From Halothiobacillus sp. (GTDB taxonomy: Bacteria; Pseudomonadota; Gammaproteobacteria; Halothiobacillales; Halothiobacillaceae), in assembly GCA_016278265.1 (NCBI GenBank), contig JADQCE010000002.1:124001-188000 (forward strand): DNA of 64,000 nt. The letters run 5' to 3'. A program made the translations under genes and the position numbers. Under the pieces are notes generated by a model, which saw only the letters and a program-made list of their open reading frames with translations, did not search any database and was not told where the DNA came from. The number at the start of each line of letters is the position of its first letter. The first letter of the stretch is position 1. Shown in pieces: positions 47,004-58,687 of the stretch.

Positions 47004-48137
47004 ATGGCCTGGAACGAGCCGGGTGGCGGTAAAGATCCCTGGTCGAATCCGCGCGGCCGGGGCGGAAAGCCGCCCAACATCGACGATGCCCTTGGACGCC
47101 TGAAGGACCGCTTCGGCGGTGGTGGCGGCATGGGTAACGCCGGTGGGTCGAAGGGGATTCTGGCGATCATCGGCATCGTGCTGATCGGTTGGCTGATTTC
47201 CGGTATCTACATCGTTGACGAAGGTCAGCGTGGCATCGTGCTGACCTTCGGCAAGTACACCAGTACCGCCGGCCCAGGTCCGCATTGGCACCCGCCGTAT
47301 CCGATCTCGGACGTGATCACCGTCAATGTCGATCAATACCGTGATCGCGAGCTCAGCATGACCGTGCTGACCAACGACGAGAACATCGTCGACGTCGATC
47401 TGTCCAGCCAGTTCACCGTTCGTGACCCGGTCGAGTTCCTGTTCAACGTCCGTGACCCGAACGGTACGCTGCAGGACGTCATGCAGAGCGCGATTCGCGA
47501 AGTCATCGGCTCGAGCCGCATGGACTACGTCCTCACCGACGGCCGTGTCGAGATTGTCGACGCGGTGCGTACCCGGATGCAGGAGCTACTCAATTTTTAC
47601 AACACGGGCTTGAACGTCCGCTCGGTCAACCTGCAGGACGTGCAGCCGCCGGAGCCGGTGCAGCCGGCCTTCGAGGACGCGATCCGGGCACGTGAGGATG
47701 AGCAGCGCTACATCAACGAGGCGCTGGCTTACGCCAACCAGGTCGTGCCGCGCGCCCGCGGTGAGGCCGCCCAGATCCTCGAGCAGGCCAAGGGTTACCA
47801 GTCCCGCGTGATCAACCAGGCCCAGGGTGAGGCCGCGCGTTTCGATGCGTTGCTCGCATCCTACAAGCTTGCCCCGTCGATCATCCGCGAGCGGATGTAT
47901 ATCGACACGCTCGGCGAGATCTACGCCAAGGGCAACAAAATCCTGGTCGACCCGGACAATGCCAACAACATCCTGAATCTCCCGTCGGGCACCGCGGGTA
48001 ACGTCACGCAGGACGCCGACCTGCGCGCCGGCGCGCCCCTGGCGGTGCCGTCGCTTTCGACGAGCACATCGTTCGAAGGTAATTCGGGCGGCTCCAACAA
48101 CAACCGTTCCGGTCTGCGCACCAGGGGGTCCGAATGA
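47004..48137 (+). CDS. hflK: FtsH protease modulator HflK
   Basis: Membrane-anchored SPFH protein that with HflC encloses the FtsH protease. 377 residues: a cytoplasmic Gly-rich N-terminus (AWNEPGGGKDPWSNPRGRG), one membrane helix (LAIIGIVLIGWLISGIYIV, about residues 54-72), and the periplasmic SPFH/band-7 domain (DEGQRGIVLTFGKY, DVDLSSQFTVRDPVEFLFNV, RARGEAAQILEQAKGY coiled coil). The ATG at 47004 has GGAGAAG upstream. The stop overlaps hflC as ATGA. Confidence 0.95.
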   Translation: MAWNEPGGGKDPWSNPRGRGGKPPNIDDALGRLKDRFGGGGGMGNAGGSKGILAIIGIVLIGWLISGIYIVDEGQRGIVLTFGKYTSTAGPGPHWHPPYPISDVITVNVDQYRDRELSMTVLTNDENIVDVDLSSQFTVRDPVEFLFNVRDPNGTLQDVMQSAIREVIGSSRMDYVLTDGRVEIVDAVRTRMQELLNFYNTGLNVRSVNLQDVQPPEPVQPAFEDAIRAREDEQRYINEALAYANQVVPRARGEAAQILEQAKGYQSRVINQAQGEAARFDALLASYKLAPSIIRERMYIDTLGEIYAKGNKILVDPDNANNILNLPSGTAGNVTQDADLRAGAPLAVPSLSTSTSFEGNSGGSNNNRSGLRTRGSE

Positions 48138-49066
48138 ACTGGGTGACGCGCCTGCTACTGCCGATCATCGTCGTGATCGTGTTCCTTTACGCGACCGCGA
48201 CCTTCCAGGTAGCCGAATACCAGGAGGGCGTGAAGTTCCGTCTGGGTGAAATCGTCGAGACCGACTTCGAGCCCGGGTTGCACTTCAAACTGCCGTTCGT
48301 CAACTCCGTGCGCCTGTTCGACACGCGGATTCTCTCGCTGTCCACGCCGCCGGAGCGGTTTCTGACCAGCGAGAAGAAAAACCTGATCATCGATTACTAC
48401 ATCAAGTGGCGCATCACCCAGCCGGCGGACTTCTACCGGGCGACGGGCGGTCGGGAATCCGTGGCCGAGAGTCGGCTCGGCCAGATCGTCAAAGACAGCA
48501 TGAAGAGCCAGATTTCCAGTCGGACCATCGCCGAGGTGGTCTCGGGGGATCGTGATCTCTTCATGCGCAACGTCATCGAGACCACCAACGAGGACATCTC
48601 GGGGCTGGGTCTGGAGATTGTCGACGTGCGCATCATGCGCATCGAGCTGCCGCAGGAAGTGCGCGAATCGGTCTACTCGCGCATGGAGAAGGAGCGTTCG
48701 ACGGTAGCCAAGGCGATCCGTTCGCGTGGTGAAGAGCAGGCCAAGCGCATCTCCTCCGATGCCGATCGCCAGCGTGTGGTGATCGTCTCCGAGGCCGAGC
48801 GCGAGGCCGACGAGATCCGCGGTGAGGGTGATGCTCGGGCGGCGAAAATCTATGCCGAGTCCTTCGGCCAGGACGAGGAGTTCTTCGCCTTCTATCGCAG
48901 CATTCAGGCCTACCAGAAGGCCTTTGCCAACGGAGGCGACACCTTCGTGCTCAGCCCGGATAGCCCGTTCTTCCGCTACTTCCAGTCGCCGGATGGCCAA
49001 TCGTCGGATGGCAAGGGCGAATCGGCAAATGGCTCGGTAGGTGGCAACACGCTGCCGGCGCGATAG
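48134..49066 (+). CDS. hflC: FtsH protease modulator HflC
   Basis: Partner of HflK, 310 residues. N-terminal membrane anchor (WVTRLLLPIIVVIVFLYATA) and SPFH domain (EYQEGVKFRLGEIVE, IDYYIKWRITQPADFYRAT, SRMEKERSTVAKAIRSRGEEQAKRI region), then FYRSIQAYQKAF and LSPDSPFFRYF near the end. A Ser/Gly/Asp-rich tail of about 20 residues follows. Coupled to hflK; the DUF2065 gene comes 12 bp later. Confidence 0.95.
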   Translation: MNWVTRLLLPIIVVIVFLYATATFQVAEYQEGVKFRLGEIVETDFEPGLHFKLPFVNSVRLFDTRILSLSTPPERFLTSEKKNLIIDYYIKWRITQPADFYRATGGRESVAESRLGQIVKDSMKSQISSRTIAEVVSGDRDLFMRNVIETTNEDISGLGLEIVDVRIMRIELPQEVRESVYSRMEKERSTVAKAIRSRGEEQAKRISSDADRQRVVIVSEAEREADEIRGEGDARAAKIYAESFGQDEEFFAFYRSIQAYQKAFANGGDTFVLSPDSPFFRYFQSPDGQSSDGKGESANGSVGGNTLPAR

Positions 49067-49078
49067 GGGCCGCCCGGT

Positions 49079-49261
49079 ATGATGGACGACCTGCTGCGGG
49101 TGCTCGGCCTGGTGTTGATCATCGAGGCGCTGCTGCCGTTCATCAGCCCGCGCACCTACCGCCAGGCGGTCGCCCAGATCGCCCTGACTCCCGACTCGCG
49201 CATGCGGAGCATTGCCCTGGTGATGCTGTTGATCGGTCTGGCGCTCTGGGTCTGGGGCTAG
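49079..49261 (+). CDS. yjeT: DUF2065 family small membrane protein (YjeT)
   Basis: 60 residues with two helices (LRVLGLVLIIEALLPFI and SIALVMLLIGLALWVWG) around a polar turn (SPRTYRQAVAQIA). Matches the YjeT/DUF2065 pattern and its usual place between hflC and hisZ/purA. Function unknown; a strong terminator follows. Confidence 0.88.
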   Translation: MMDDLLRVLGLVLIIEALLPFISPRTYRQAVAQIALTPDSRMRSIALVMLLIGLALWVWG

Positions 49262-49287
49262 CGTTGCCCACTGCCTGATCTTGAGGA

Positions 49288-49313
49288 AACCCCAGCCCGG
49301 GCTGGGGTTTTTT
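49288..49313 (+). terminator. Rho-independent terminator after the hfq-hflXKC-yjeT run
   Basis: AACCCCAGCC-CG-GGCTGGGGTT then TTTT; perfect 10-bp stem. Confidence 0.93.
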
Positions 49314-49402
49314 GTGTGCCGCGTTTACACTACGCGGGTTTTGCCCCGTGCCGTGCCCGCCTCGGCCTTCCGTTCACGACACACGCGTATACCTGCAACA
49401 AC

Positions 49403-51881
<2,479 letters not shown>

Positions 51882-52085
51882 GCATCAGTCGCGGTGCGCA
51901 TACGAACTGCCCGCTGATAAATCGGTGGGTCGCAGGTCTTTATTTCTGCGCAAAAATCCGTAAAATCGCGCCACTTGAATTTCCCTCGGTGAATTGCCGA
52001 GGCTGCGAGATCGACCAAGTGCATGGTCGGCGTCGTTTTCGACGCAGTCTGGCAGTCATTACTCCAACAGGAATCGTTAAGCGTT

Positions 52086-52352
52086 ATGGTCAAGATCCGC
52101 CTGGCTCGTACTGGTGCCAAAAAGAAGCCCTTCTACCACGTCGTTGTTACCGACAAGCGCAACGCGCGTGACAGCGGTTCATACGTCGAGCGCCTCGGGT
52201 TCTTCAACCCGGTAGCCCGCGGTCAAGAAGAGCGCCTGCGCCTGGACCTCGATCGCCTGGCCTTCTGGCAGGAGCGTGGTGCTCAGACCAGCGAGCGCGT
52301 CGCTTCCCTGGTCCGCCAGAGCAAGAAGCAGACGACTGCTGCCGCCGAGTAA
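52086..52352 (+). CDS. rpsP: 30S ribosomal protein S16
   Basis: Small-subunit protein, 88 residues: [20 protein letters not shown] and [10 protein letters not shown] are diagnostic. It opens the rpsP-rimM-trmD-rplS operon. The leader (51882-52085) contains GTAAAATCG near 51960, a possible -10, but the matching -35 is weak, so I do not annotate it. Confidence 0.97.
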   Translation: MVKIRLARTGAKKKPFYHVVVTDKRNARDSGSYVERLGFFNPVARGQEERLRLDLDRLAFWQERGAQTSERVASLVRQSKKQTTAAAE

Positions 52353-52355
52353 TCG

Positions 52356-52877
52356 GTGACGGCGTCGACGGGACCGGTCGATCCGGTCGTCATCGCCCAG
52401 TTCGGCCGTCCCTACGGGATCAAGGGCTGGGTATGGCTGCAGGTGTTCACGCGACCGATTGAGAACATCGAGCGATACCGTGACGTCTATCTGCGCACCG
52501 AGCGCGGCGGAACGCGGCCGGTGAAGATCGAGAAACTGACGGTTCATCCCAAGGGCGTGGCCATCAAGCTGGCCGGGGTCGATGACCGTACGGGAATCGA
52601 GTCGTTGGGACGGGCCGAGGTCCTGGTGGGGCGTGACGCGCTGCCGCCGGCCGGTCCGAATGAATACTACTGGCGCGACCTGATGGGTTGCGAGGTGGTG
52701 CACCTCTCCGGCCAGGTGCTGGGCGAGGTGCGAGACATCATGGAGACCGGGGCGAATGACGTGCTGGTCGTGCAGGGAGATCGGGAGCGCTTGATCCCCT
52801 TCCTCCCTGACGAGGTGATCCGGGCGGTCGATCTCGACGCTCGTCGAATCGAGGTCGACTGGGACCCCGATTTTTGA
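52356..52877 (+). CDS. rimM: Ribosome maturation factor RimM
   Basis: Assists 30S head assembly, binding S19. 173 residues; N-terminal barrel with AQFGRPYGIKGWVWLQVFT, and PRC domain with EYYWRDLMGCEVV and GANDVLVVQGDRERLIPFLPDEV split across the middle and end. The start is GTG, three bases after the rpsP stop. Its stop overlaps the trmD ATG by one base (TGATG). Confidence 0.95.
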   Translation: MTASTGPVDPVVIAQFGRPYGIKGWVWLQVFTRPIENIERYRDVYLRTERGGTRPVKIEKLTVHPKGVAIKLAGVDDRTGIESLGRAEVLVGRDALPPAGPNEYYWRDLMGCEVVHLSGQVLGEVRDIMETGANDVLVVQGDRERLIPFLPDEVIRAVDLDARRIEVDWDPDF

Positions 52878-53653
52878 TGCGGATTTCGGTGGTGACCCTG
52901 TTCCCCGAATTGGTGGACGCGGGGAACCGCTGCGGTATGGTCCGCGCCGCGATCGAGAAAAGTCGCCTGACCGTTGCCGGTTTCAACCCGCGCGACTGGT
53001 CGGCCGATCGCAACCGTCGGGTCGATGATCGTCCCTTCGGCGGCGGTCCCGGAATGCTGCTGCAGCCCGGTCCGATCAGCGGCGCGATCGATGCGGCCAT
53101 CGACGAGGCCGGGGTGAGTCGCCCGCTGGTGGTGGCCCTCTCGCCGCAGGGTCAAAGGCTCGATCGGCACGTGATCGCCGACTGGGCCGAACGTGAACAG
53201 CCGCTGGTGCTGGTGTGTGGCCGGTACGAAGGCTTCGACCAGCGCCTGCTCGACTCCCGGGTGGATGTCGAGTATTCCCTCGGGGACCTGGTGCTTTCCG
53301 GGGGTGAGCTGGCGGCGATGGTGGTCGTCGATGCGATCGCCAGGCGCCTGCCCGATGTGGTCGGGGATGCCCAATCGGTGGTCGAGGACTCCTTCGAGGC
53401 CGACCGGTTGGATCACCCGCACTACACGCGGCCGCCAGAGTGGGAAGGCCGCGGGGTGCCGACGGTGCTTTCGAGCGGCGACCATCGCCGGATTGCCGAG
53501 TGGCGATCGGAGCAGGCGCTGTTGACCACGGCCCGGCGACGACCGGATCTATTTTTGCAACACGGGCCGACCGACAACGAGCGGGCGGCACTGGAAAGAC
53601 ACTGGCTCGCGGGTAGCGATGACAACCCGGGTAGCCAACAGACACGCGATTGA
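52877..53653 (+). CDS. trmD: tRNA (guanine-N1)-methyltransferase
   Basis: Methylates G37 of tRNAs with G36, guarding the reading frame. 258 residues; knotted SPOUT fold with [41 protein letters not shown] and [15 protein letters not shown]. The ATG at 52877 is used rather than the TTG one codon earlier. rplS follows 16 bp later. Confidence 0.97.
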   Translation: MRISVVTLFPELVDAGNRCGMVRAAIEKSRLTVAGFNPRDWSADRNRRVDDRPFGGGPGMLLQPGPISGAIDAAIDEAGVSRPLVVALSPQGQRLDRHVIADWAEREQPLVLVCGRYEGFDQRLLDSRVDVEYSLGDLVLSGGELAAMVVVDAIARRLPDVVGDAQSVVEDSFEADRLDHPHYTRPPEWEGRGVPTVLSSGDHRRIAEWRSEQALLTTARRRPDLFLQHGPTDNERAALERHWLAGSDDNPGSQQTRD

Positions 53654-53669
53654 TAACAGGTGGCGGAAA

Positions 53670-54017
53670 ATGAGCGAGATCATCCAGAAAATCGAAGCCG
53701 ATCAAATGACCCGCGAGGTGCCGGAGTTCGGCCCCGGCGACACGGTTTCCGTCGACGTACGGGTAAAGGAAGGCGACCGCGAGCGTCTGCAGGCGTTCGA
53801 GGGTGTCGTGATTGCTAAGCGCAACCGCGGCCTGAACTCCTCGTTCACCCTGCGCAAGATCTCCTACGGCGAGGGCTTGGAGCGTGTCTTCCAGACCTAC
53901 AGCCCGCAGATCGCCGCGATCAACGTCAAGCGTCGCGGTGACGTCCGTCGCGCCAAGTTGTACTACCTGCGTGGTCGTACCGGCAAGGCCGCACGTATCC
54001 GCGAGCGCCTGGGCTGA
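53670..54017 (+). CDS. rplS: 50S ribosomal protein L19
   Basis: Large-subunit protein at the 30S-50S interface, 115 residues as in E. coli. It begins [12 protein letters not shown] and includes [22 protein letters not shown]-type core (residues ~45-66) and [15 protein letters not shown] at the end. The ATG at 53670 has a purine-rich GGCGGAAA immediately before it. Last gene of its operon, followed by a terminator. Confidence 0.97.
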   Translation: MSEIIQKIEADQMTREVPEFGPGDTVSVDVRVKEGDRERLQAFEGVVIAKRNRGLNSSFTLRKISYGEGLERVFQTYSPQIAAINVKRRGDVRRAKLYYLRGRTGKAARIRERLG

Positions 54018-54037
54018 TTCGGCCCCGGTCGAGGAAA

Positions 54038-54077
54038 CGAACCCCCGCACCTTCGGTGACGGGGGTTTCGCTTTTTC
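54038..54077 (+). terminator. Rho-independent terminator after rplS
   Basis: GAACCCCCG-CACC-TTCG-GGTG-like inner stem and CGGGGGTTTC outer arm, then GCTTTTTC. Confidence 0.85.
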
Positions 54078-54141
54078 TGGAGACGGGTTTTATGTGTCTC
54101 GATGACCTGTCGATCATTACCCTTTGCCCCGATTCCAAGGC

Positions 54142-54773
54142 ATGAAGGGGCGTTGGATGGTCGGTGTCGATGGCTGCCCTGGCGGCTGGGTGCGCCCCTA
54201 CCGACAACGTGCTCGCCGTGGTCGCTGCGCGGCTTGATGAATTGCTGGCAGGATTCGAGGGTGTGGGTCTCGTCGCCATCGATATGCCGATCGGGCTCTC
54301 GGAGAGCGCCCCGCGCGAGTGTGATCGAGCCGCTCGGGCGCGTCTGGGTGCGCGGGGCTCGTCGGTCTTTTCTGCCCCGTTGCGACCGGCCCTGTTGGCA
54401 GCGACGCATTCCGAGGCCTGCACTCTTTCGCGACGACCTGCTGCGGGCACGTCCCGAGTGGCGAGATCGTCTCGCCGAGGTCCACCCGGAGCTTTCGTTT
54501 CTTGCCCTGAATGGCGCTGCGCCGCTGCCCGCTTCCAAGCATCGCATCGACTGCATCTACCGGCGACGCACGCTGATTGCCGCGGCGTTCAGCATGGCCG
54601 CGATCGAATCGGTGGTGGCGCAGTTGGCCGGCACGCGGGTGAAAGAAGACGACATGCTCGATGCCTTCGCCGCGCTCTGGAGCGCTCGCCGCTGGATCGT
54701 CGGCACCGCCGAAACCCTGCCGCCCGAGCCACCGAAGGATGCCTGCGGTCTGCCGATGCAGATCGTCATCTGA
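54142..54773 (+). pseudogene. DUF429 family gene, decayed by frameshifts and deletions
   Basis: Fragments of one DUF429 protein occur in three successive frames. From 54142: MKGRWMVGVDGCPGGWV, the family N-terminus. From about 54190 in the next frame: LLAGFEGVGLVAIDMPIGLS and RECDRAARARLGARGSSVFS followed by PLRPALLAA. From about 54430 in the third: DDLLRARPEWRDRLAEVHPE, LSFLALNGA, and the family end GTRVKEDDMLDAFAALWS and EPPKDACGLPMQIV. Segments expected between these blocks (e.g. the LSKQ-type stretch after EAC) are missing, so there are deletions as well as frame changes. At least two lesions make a real pseudogene more likely than a sequencing slip. Confidence 0.8.
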
Positions 54774-54817
54774 AAAACCGGCGGTTGCCGCCGCGCCCGC
54801 CGGTTGAGCCTCTTTGA

Positions 54818-54845
54818 CTTGAAATCCCCGTATACGTCCCTATCT
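54818..54845 (+). promoter_or_regulatory. Sigma-32 heat-shock promoter of htpG
   Basis: CTTGAAA (54818-54824), 13 bases, CCCTATCT (54838-54845). This is close to the RpoH consensus CTTGAAA-N13-14-CCCCATnT and lies about 77 bp before the htpG start. Confidence 0.82.
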
Positions 54846-54921
54846 CGACGGCGTCCATGGCGGACGCGGCGCCGCCAGATCGAATTCGAAACCCCGAGCG
54901 ACAACACGGAGACCCGCTTAC

Positions 54922-56805
54922 ATGAGTCAAGCCCAGACGCATGCCTTCCAGACCGAGGTGAAGCAGCTGCTTCGCCTGATGATCCATTCGCTGTACTCCA
55001 ACCCGGAGGTCTTCCTCCGCGAACTGATCTCCAATGGCTCGGATGCCTGTGACAAGCTGCGCTTCGAGGCGCTGGCCGACGACGGGCTCTACGAGGATGA
55101 CAAGGACCTGCGGGTTCGGGTGTCCTTCGATAGCGAGGCCAAGACCGTCACCATCGACGACAACGGCGTCGGCATGAATCACGAGGAGGTGGTCGAGCAC
55201 ATCGGCACCATCGCCCACTCGGGTACCAAGGCCTTCCTCGAGCAGCTCGAGGCCGACAAGCAGAAGGATGCCAACCAGATCGGCCAGTTCGGCGTGGGTT
55301 TCTACTCGGCCTTCATCGTTGCCGACCAGGTCGAACTGATCACGCGCCGTGCCGGCGTGGGTGCCGAGCACGGCGTGCGCTGGACCTCGGACGGCGAGGG
55401 CGAGTACACCATCGAGACGGTCGACAAGCCTGAGCGCGGCACCCGCATCGTCCTGCACCTGCGCGAGGACCAGCAGGAGTTCGCCGACGACTTCCGCCTG
55501 CACTCGGTGATCCGCAAGTACTCCGACCACATCAACTTCCCGGTCCAGATGTGGGTGCCACCCAAGACCGACAAGGACGACCAGGGCAACGAGACCGAGA
55601 CCCCGGGGCGTTGGGAGACCGTCAACGACGCCAACGCGTTGTGGACCCGGTCGAAGAGCGAGATCACGGATGAGGAATACATCGAGTTCTACAAGCACGT
55701 CTCGCACGACTGGGAGCCGCCGCTGGCCTGGGCGCACAACCAGGTTGAGGGCAAGGTCGAGTACACATCCTTGCTCTACATCCCCAAGCGCGCGCCGTTC
55801 GACCTGTTCGAGCCGGAGCAGAGCCATGGCGTCAAGCTGTACGTCAAGCGGGTGTTCATCATGGACGACGCCGACAAGCTGATGCCGCGCTACCTGCGTT
55901 TCGTGCGCGGCGTGATCGACTCGGCCGACCTGCCGTTGAACGTCTCGCGCGAGATCCTGCAGTCCAACCGCGTGCTCGACACCATCCGCTCCGGCTCGGT
56001 CAAGCGGGTGCTCTCGATGCTCGAGCAGATGGCCAAGAACGAACCGGAGAAGTTCGCCGACTTCTGGCAGACCTTCGGTCGCGTGCTGAAAGAGGGCATC
56101 GGCGAGGATTTCGCCAACAAGGAAAAGATCGCCGGCCTGCTGCGCTTTGCCTCCACGAAAGGCGAGGGGAGCGAGGAGACCGTTTCGCTCGCCGACTACA
56201 TCGAGCGAATGCCTGAGGACCAGGACGAGATCTACTACATCATTGCCGACTCCTACCAGGCGGCGATCGCCTCGCCGCACCTGGAGATCTTCCGCAAGAA
56301 GGGCATCGAGGTGTTGCTGCTCTCCGATCGGGTCGACGAATGGGTGATGGCGCACCTGACCGAGTTCGACGGCAAGACCCTGAAATCGGTCACCAAGGCG
56401 AAGATCGACGTCGACGAGGAAGACGAGGACGAGTCCGATGAGGAAAAGGCCGAGCACGAGGCGCTGATCAAGCGACTCAAGGAGACCCTCGGCGACGAGG
56501 TGAAGGACGTGCGTCGTTCACGGCGGCTGGTCGACTCCCCGGCTTGTCTGGTGACCGATGAAGGCGATGTCAGCCTCCACCTGCAGCGCATCCTCGAGCA
56601 GGCCGGCCAGTCGATGCCCGAAAGCAAGCCGATCCTCGAGATCAATCCGGACCACCGCCTGCTCCAGCAGGCCGAGGGCGAATCCGACGAGTCGCGCTTC
56701 GCCGACATCGCCCATGTCCTCTACGGGCAGGCGATGCTCGCCGAGGGCGGCAAGCTGGCCGATTCGGCCGACTTCGTCAGCCGGTTGAACCGCCTGCTCG
56801 CCTGA
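54922..56805 (+). CDS. htpG: Molecular chaperone HtpG (Hsp90)
   Basis: ATP-dependent cytoplasmic chaperone, 627 residues. GHKL ATPase domain with TEVKQLLRLMIHSLYSN, IFLREL-like VFLRELISNGSDACDKLR, DDNGVGM and GQFGVGFYSAFIV; middle domain with LLYIPKRAPFDLF and RFVRGVIDSADLPLNVSRE; acidic stretch EEDEDESDEEKAEHE (about residue 500) before the C-terminal dimerisation domain. GGAG lies upstream of the ATG. A heat-shock promoter and a following terminator show it is a single-gene unit. Confidence 0.97.
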   Translation: MSQAQTHAFQTEVKQLLRLMIHSLYSNPEVFLRELISNGSDACDKLRFEALADDGLYEDDKDLRVRVSFDSEAKTVTIDDNGVGMNHEEVVEHIGTIAHSGTKAFLEQLEADKQKDANQIGQFGVGFYSAFIVADQVELITRRAGVGAEHGVRWTSDGEGEYTIETVDKPERGTRIVLHLREDQQEFADDFRLHSVIRKYSDHINFPVQMWVPPKTDKDDQGNETETPGRWETVNDANALWTRSKSEITDEEYIEFYKHVSHDWEPPLAWAHNQVEGKVEYTSLLYIPKRAPFDLFEPEQSHGVKLYVKRVFIMDDADKLMPRYLRFVRGVIDSADLPLNVSREILQSNRVLDTIRSGSVKRVLSMLEQMAKNEPEKFADFWQTFGRVLKEGIGEDFANKEKIAGLLRFASTKGEGSEETVSLADYIERMPEDQDEIYYIIADSYQAAIASPHLEIFRKKGIEVLLLSDRVDEWVMAHLTEFDGKTLKSVTKAKIDVDEEDEDESDEEKAEHEALIKRLKETLGDEVKDVRRSRRLVDSPACLVTDEGDVSLHLQRILEQAGQSMPESKPILEINPDHRLLQQAEGESDESRFADIAHVLYGQAMLAEGGKLADSADFVSRLNRLLA

Positions 56806-56834
56806 CGGTCTAGAACTGTCAGTGCTCCGTGACG

Positions 56835-56869
56835 GACCCCCGGCAACCCCGGGGGTTCTTTCTTTTTGG
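56835..56869 (+). terminator. Rho-independent terminator after htpG
   Basis: ACCCCCGG-CAACC-CCGGGGGT then TCTTTCTTTTT. Confidence 0.9.
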
Positions 56870-57016
56870 GGCGACGGGTCGATGTGGACGCAGCTTCCTG
56901 GAGCTATATCTGGTCCACGCTTGGCCAGTTCCAGGTAATTCCCCAGCAATGTTCGGTTTTTCTGCGTCCAGTAGCATGCGATAATTATCCGATTTACCGG
57001 CTTGGGTTCTTCGATC

Positions 57017-57934
57017 TTGGTTCAGCAACGCACACTCCGAAATACCATCCGCGCCACGGGGATCGGTCTGCACACCGGCGAGCAGGTCCGTTTGACCCTG
57101 CGGCCGGCGCCTGTCGGCACCGGTATCGTCTTTCACCGGGTTGACCTCGGCAACGATGCGACGATCCCGGGTCACGCCTTCAATGTCGGCGAAACCCAGC
57201 TGTCCACCACGCTGGTTCAGGATGGGGTGAAGATCTCCACGGTCGAGCACCTGATGTCGGCGCTTGCCGGCCTGGGCATCGACAACTGCGTGGTCGAGAT
57301 CGACGGGCCGGAAATGCCGATCATGGACGGCAGCGCCAGCCCGTTCGTTTTCTTGATCCAGTCGGCAGGCATCGAGGAGCAGGACGCCCATAAGCGTTTC
57401 ATTCGCATCCTCGAGCCGGTCGAGGTGGTCGACGGCGATCGCTGGGTGCGCTTCGACCCGCACGAGGGCTTTCGCGTGGCGATGTCGATCGACTTCAACC
57501 ACCCGGTGCTCGACAAATCGGCGCGCCTGGCGGAGATCGACTTCTCCTCGACCAGCTTCGTCAAGGAAGTCGCCCGCGCACGCACCTTCGGCTTCATGAG
57601 CGATCTCGAGATGATGCGCTCGCGCAATCTGGCGCTGGGCGGCTCGGTGGACAACGCCATCGTGGTCGGCGAGGAACATATCCTCAACGAGGACGGCCTG
57701 CGTTACGGTGACGAGTTCGTCAAGCACAAGATCCTCGACGCCATCGGCGATCTCTATCTGCTCGGTTGCAGCGTGATCGGCAGCTTCACCGGTCACAAGT
57801 CGGGGCATGCCCTCAACAACCAGCTGCTGCGTGCGCTGCTGGCCCGGGAGTCGGCCTACGAGGTGGTGACCTTCGAGAACGAGGAGCCGCCCCCCGTGTC
57901 ATTCTCCCGCCCGGCGGCGCAGATCGCCGAGTGA
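57017..57934 (+). CDS. lpxC: UDP-3-O-acyl-N-acetylglucosamine deacetylase
   Basis: Zinc enzyme of the committed step of lipid A synthesis. From TTG 57017 the product is 305 residues, exactly the E. coli length, and starts [20 protein letters not shown] in register with the family. Zinc ligands are His in [10 protein letters not shown], and His/Asp in [16 protein letters not shown]; catalytic His in [10 protein letters not shown]. No ATG or GTG fits; a TTG at 57002 is an alternative. No good ribosome site is visible, so initiation may be weak or leaderless. A terminator lies at 57961. Confidence 0.93.
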   Translation: MVQQRTLRNTIRATGIGLHTGEQVRLTLRPAPVGTGIVFHRVDLGNDATIPGHAFNVGETQLSTTLVQDGVKISTVEHLMSALAGLGIDNCVVEIDGPEMPIMDGSASPFVFLIQSAGIEEQDAHKRFIRILEPVEVVDGDRWVRFDPHEGFRVAMSIDFNHPVLDKSARLAEIDFSSTSFVKEVARARTFGFMSDLEMMRSRNLALGGSVDNAIVVGEEHILNEDGLRYGDEFVKHKILDAIGDLYLLGCSVIGSFTGHKSGHALNNQLLRALLARESAYEVVTFENEEPPPVSFSRPAAQIAE

Positions 57935-57960
57935 GAACAGCGGAAGTCGGTTGAGTAAAC

Positions 57961-57996
57961 GAGAAGGCCTGGCCATGCGCCGGGTCTTCTTTTTGC
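57961..57996 (+). terminator. Probable rho-independent terminator after lpxC
   Basis: AGAAGGCCTGGC-CAT-GCGCCGGGTCTTCT forms a stem with G-T pairs, then TTTTGC. Confidence 0.65.
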
Positions 57997-58130
57997 TGTC
58001 CATTGACGCAGGTTGCCGGGTGGACAGCGCGATCGGCTTGGGTAACACTGCCGACTCGTTTCGACAGGATCGTCGAGCGCGGGCCGGTCGGGAAGGCTGG
58101 TGCGATCATCTAACCACAAGGAGAAGTGAC

Positions 58131-58634
58131 ATGGGCTACATGCGCCGCATGAGCGGCCTGTTGGGGCTGCGCAAGTCTGGGGATCGCCGTCGTGGGCGCC
58201 GTTACGAGGCACCGCGAGGATGCCGGATCTTGGTGATCGATGATTCCAAGACCGTGGTCAAGATCCTGAGTCGGATGCTCAGTCAGAACGAGTACGAGCC
58301 GATCGCCGCCGGCGATGCCGAATCCGGTCTGGAACTGGCGCGTAAGTACCCGCCGGACCTGATCTTCCTCGATATCCTGCTTCCCGGCATGAACGGTTTT
58401 GCCGCCCTGCGCCGCCTGCGCCAGGACCCGGCGACCGCCGAGGTGCCCGTCATCATGATCAGCGGCGACGAGCAGTCGATGGCGCGCATGGTGCTCGACC
58501 GACTCGGCTCTGACGATTTCATGAGAAAGCCCTTTGGCCGCGCCGACGTCTTCACTCGTATCGAGGGCTTGGTGCGCAACGGGCGGCTGCCGCCCCGATC
58601 CCAGCCCTCGGCCTTCGACTGGAACGCCCTCTGA
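58131..58634 (+). CDS. Single-domain response regulator (CheY/PilG-like)
   Basis: 167 residues: a basic N-terminal extension of about 30 residues (RKSGDRRRGRRYEAPRG) and a receiver domain (32-155) with acidic pocket Asp37-Asp38, phosphoacceptor Asp81 in LIFLDILLPGMNG, Ser111 in MISGDEQS and Lys133 in FMRKPFG. The GSDDFMRKPF end resembles PilG of the twitching-motility system, which would fit the pilT/pilU genes elsewhere in the window, though no pil chemosensory gene is adjacent. AGGAGAAGTGAC precedes the ATG. No output domain, so it acts by protein contact. Confidence 0.87.
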   Translation: MGYMRRMSGLLGLRKSGDRRRGRRYEAPRGCRILVIDDSKTVVKILSRMLSQNEYEPIAAGDAESGLELARKYPPDLIFLDILLPGMNGFAALRRLRQDPATAEVPVIMISGDEQSMARMVLDRLGSDDFMRKPFGRADVFTRIEGLVRNGRLPPRSQPSAFDWNAL

Positions 58635-58687
58635 AGGTCTCGGGCGGGCGTGGCGCATGCGCCTCGGGCCTGATCTAAGCTCCGGGC

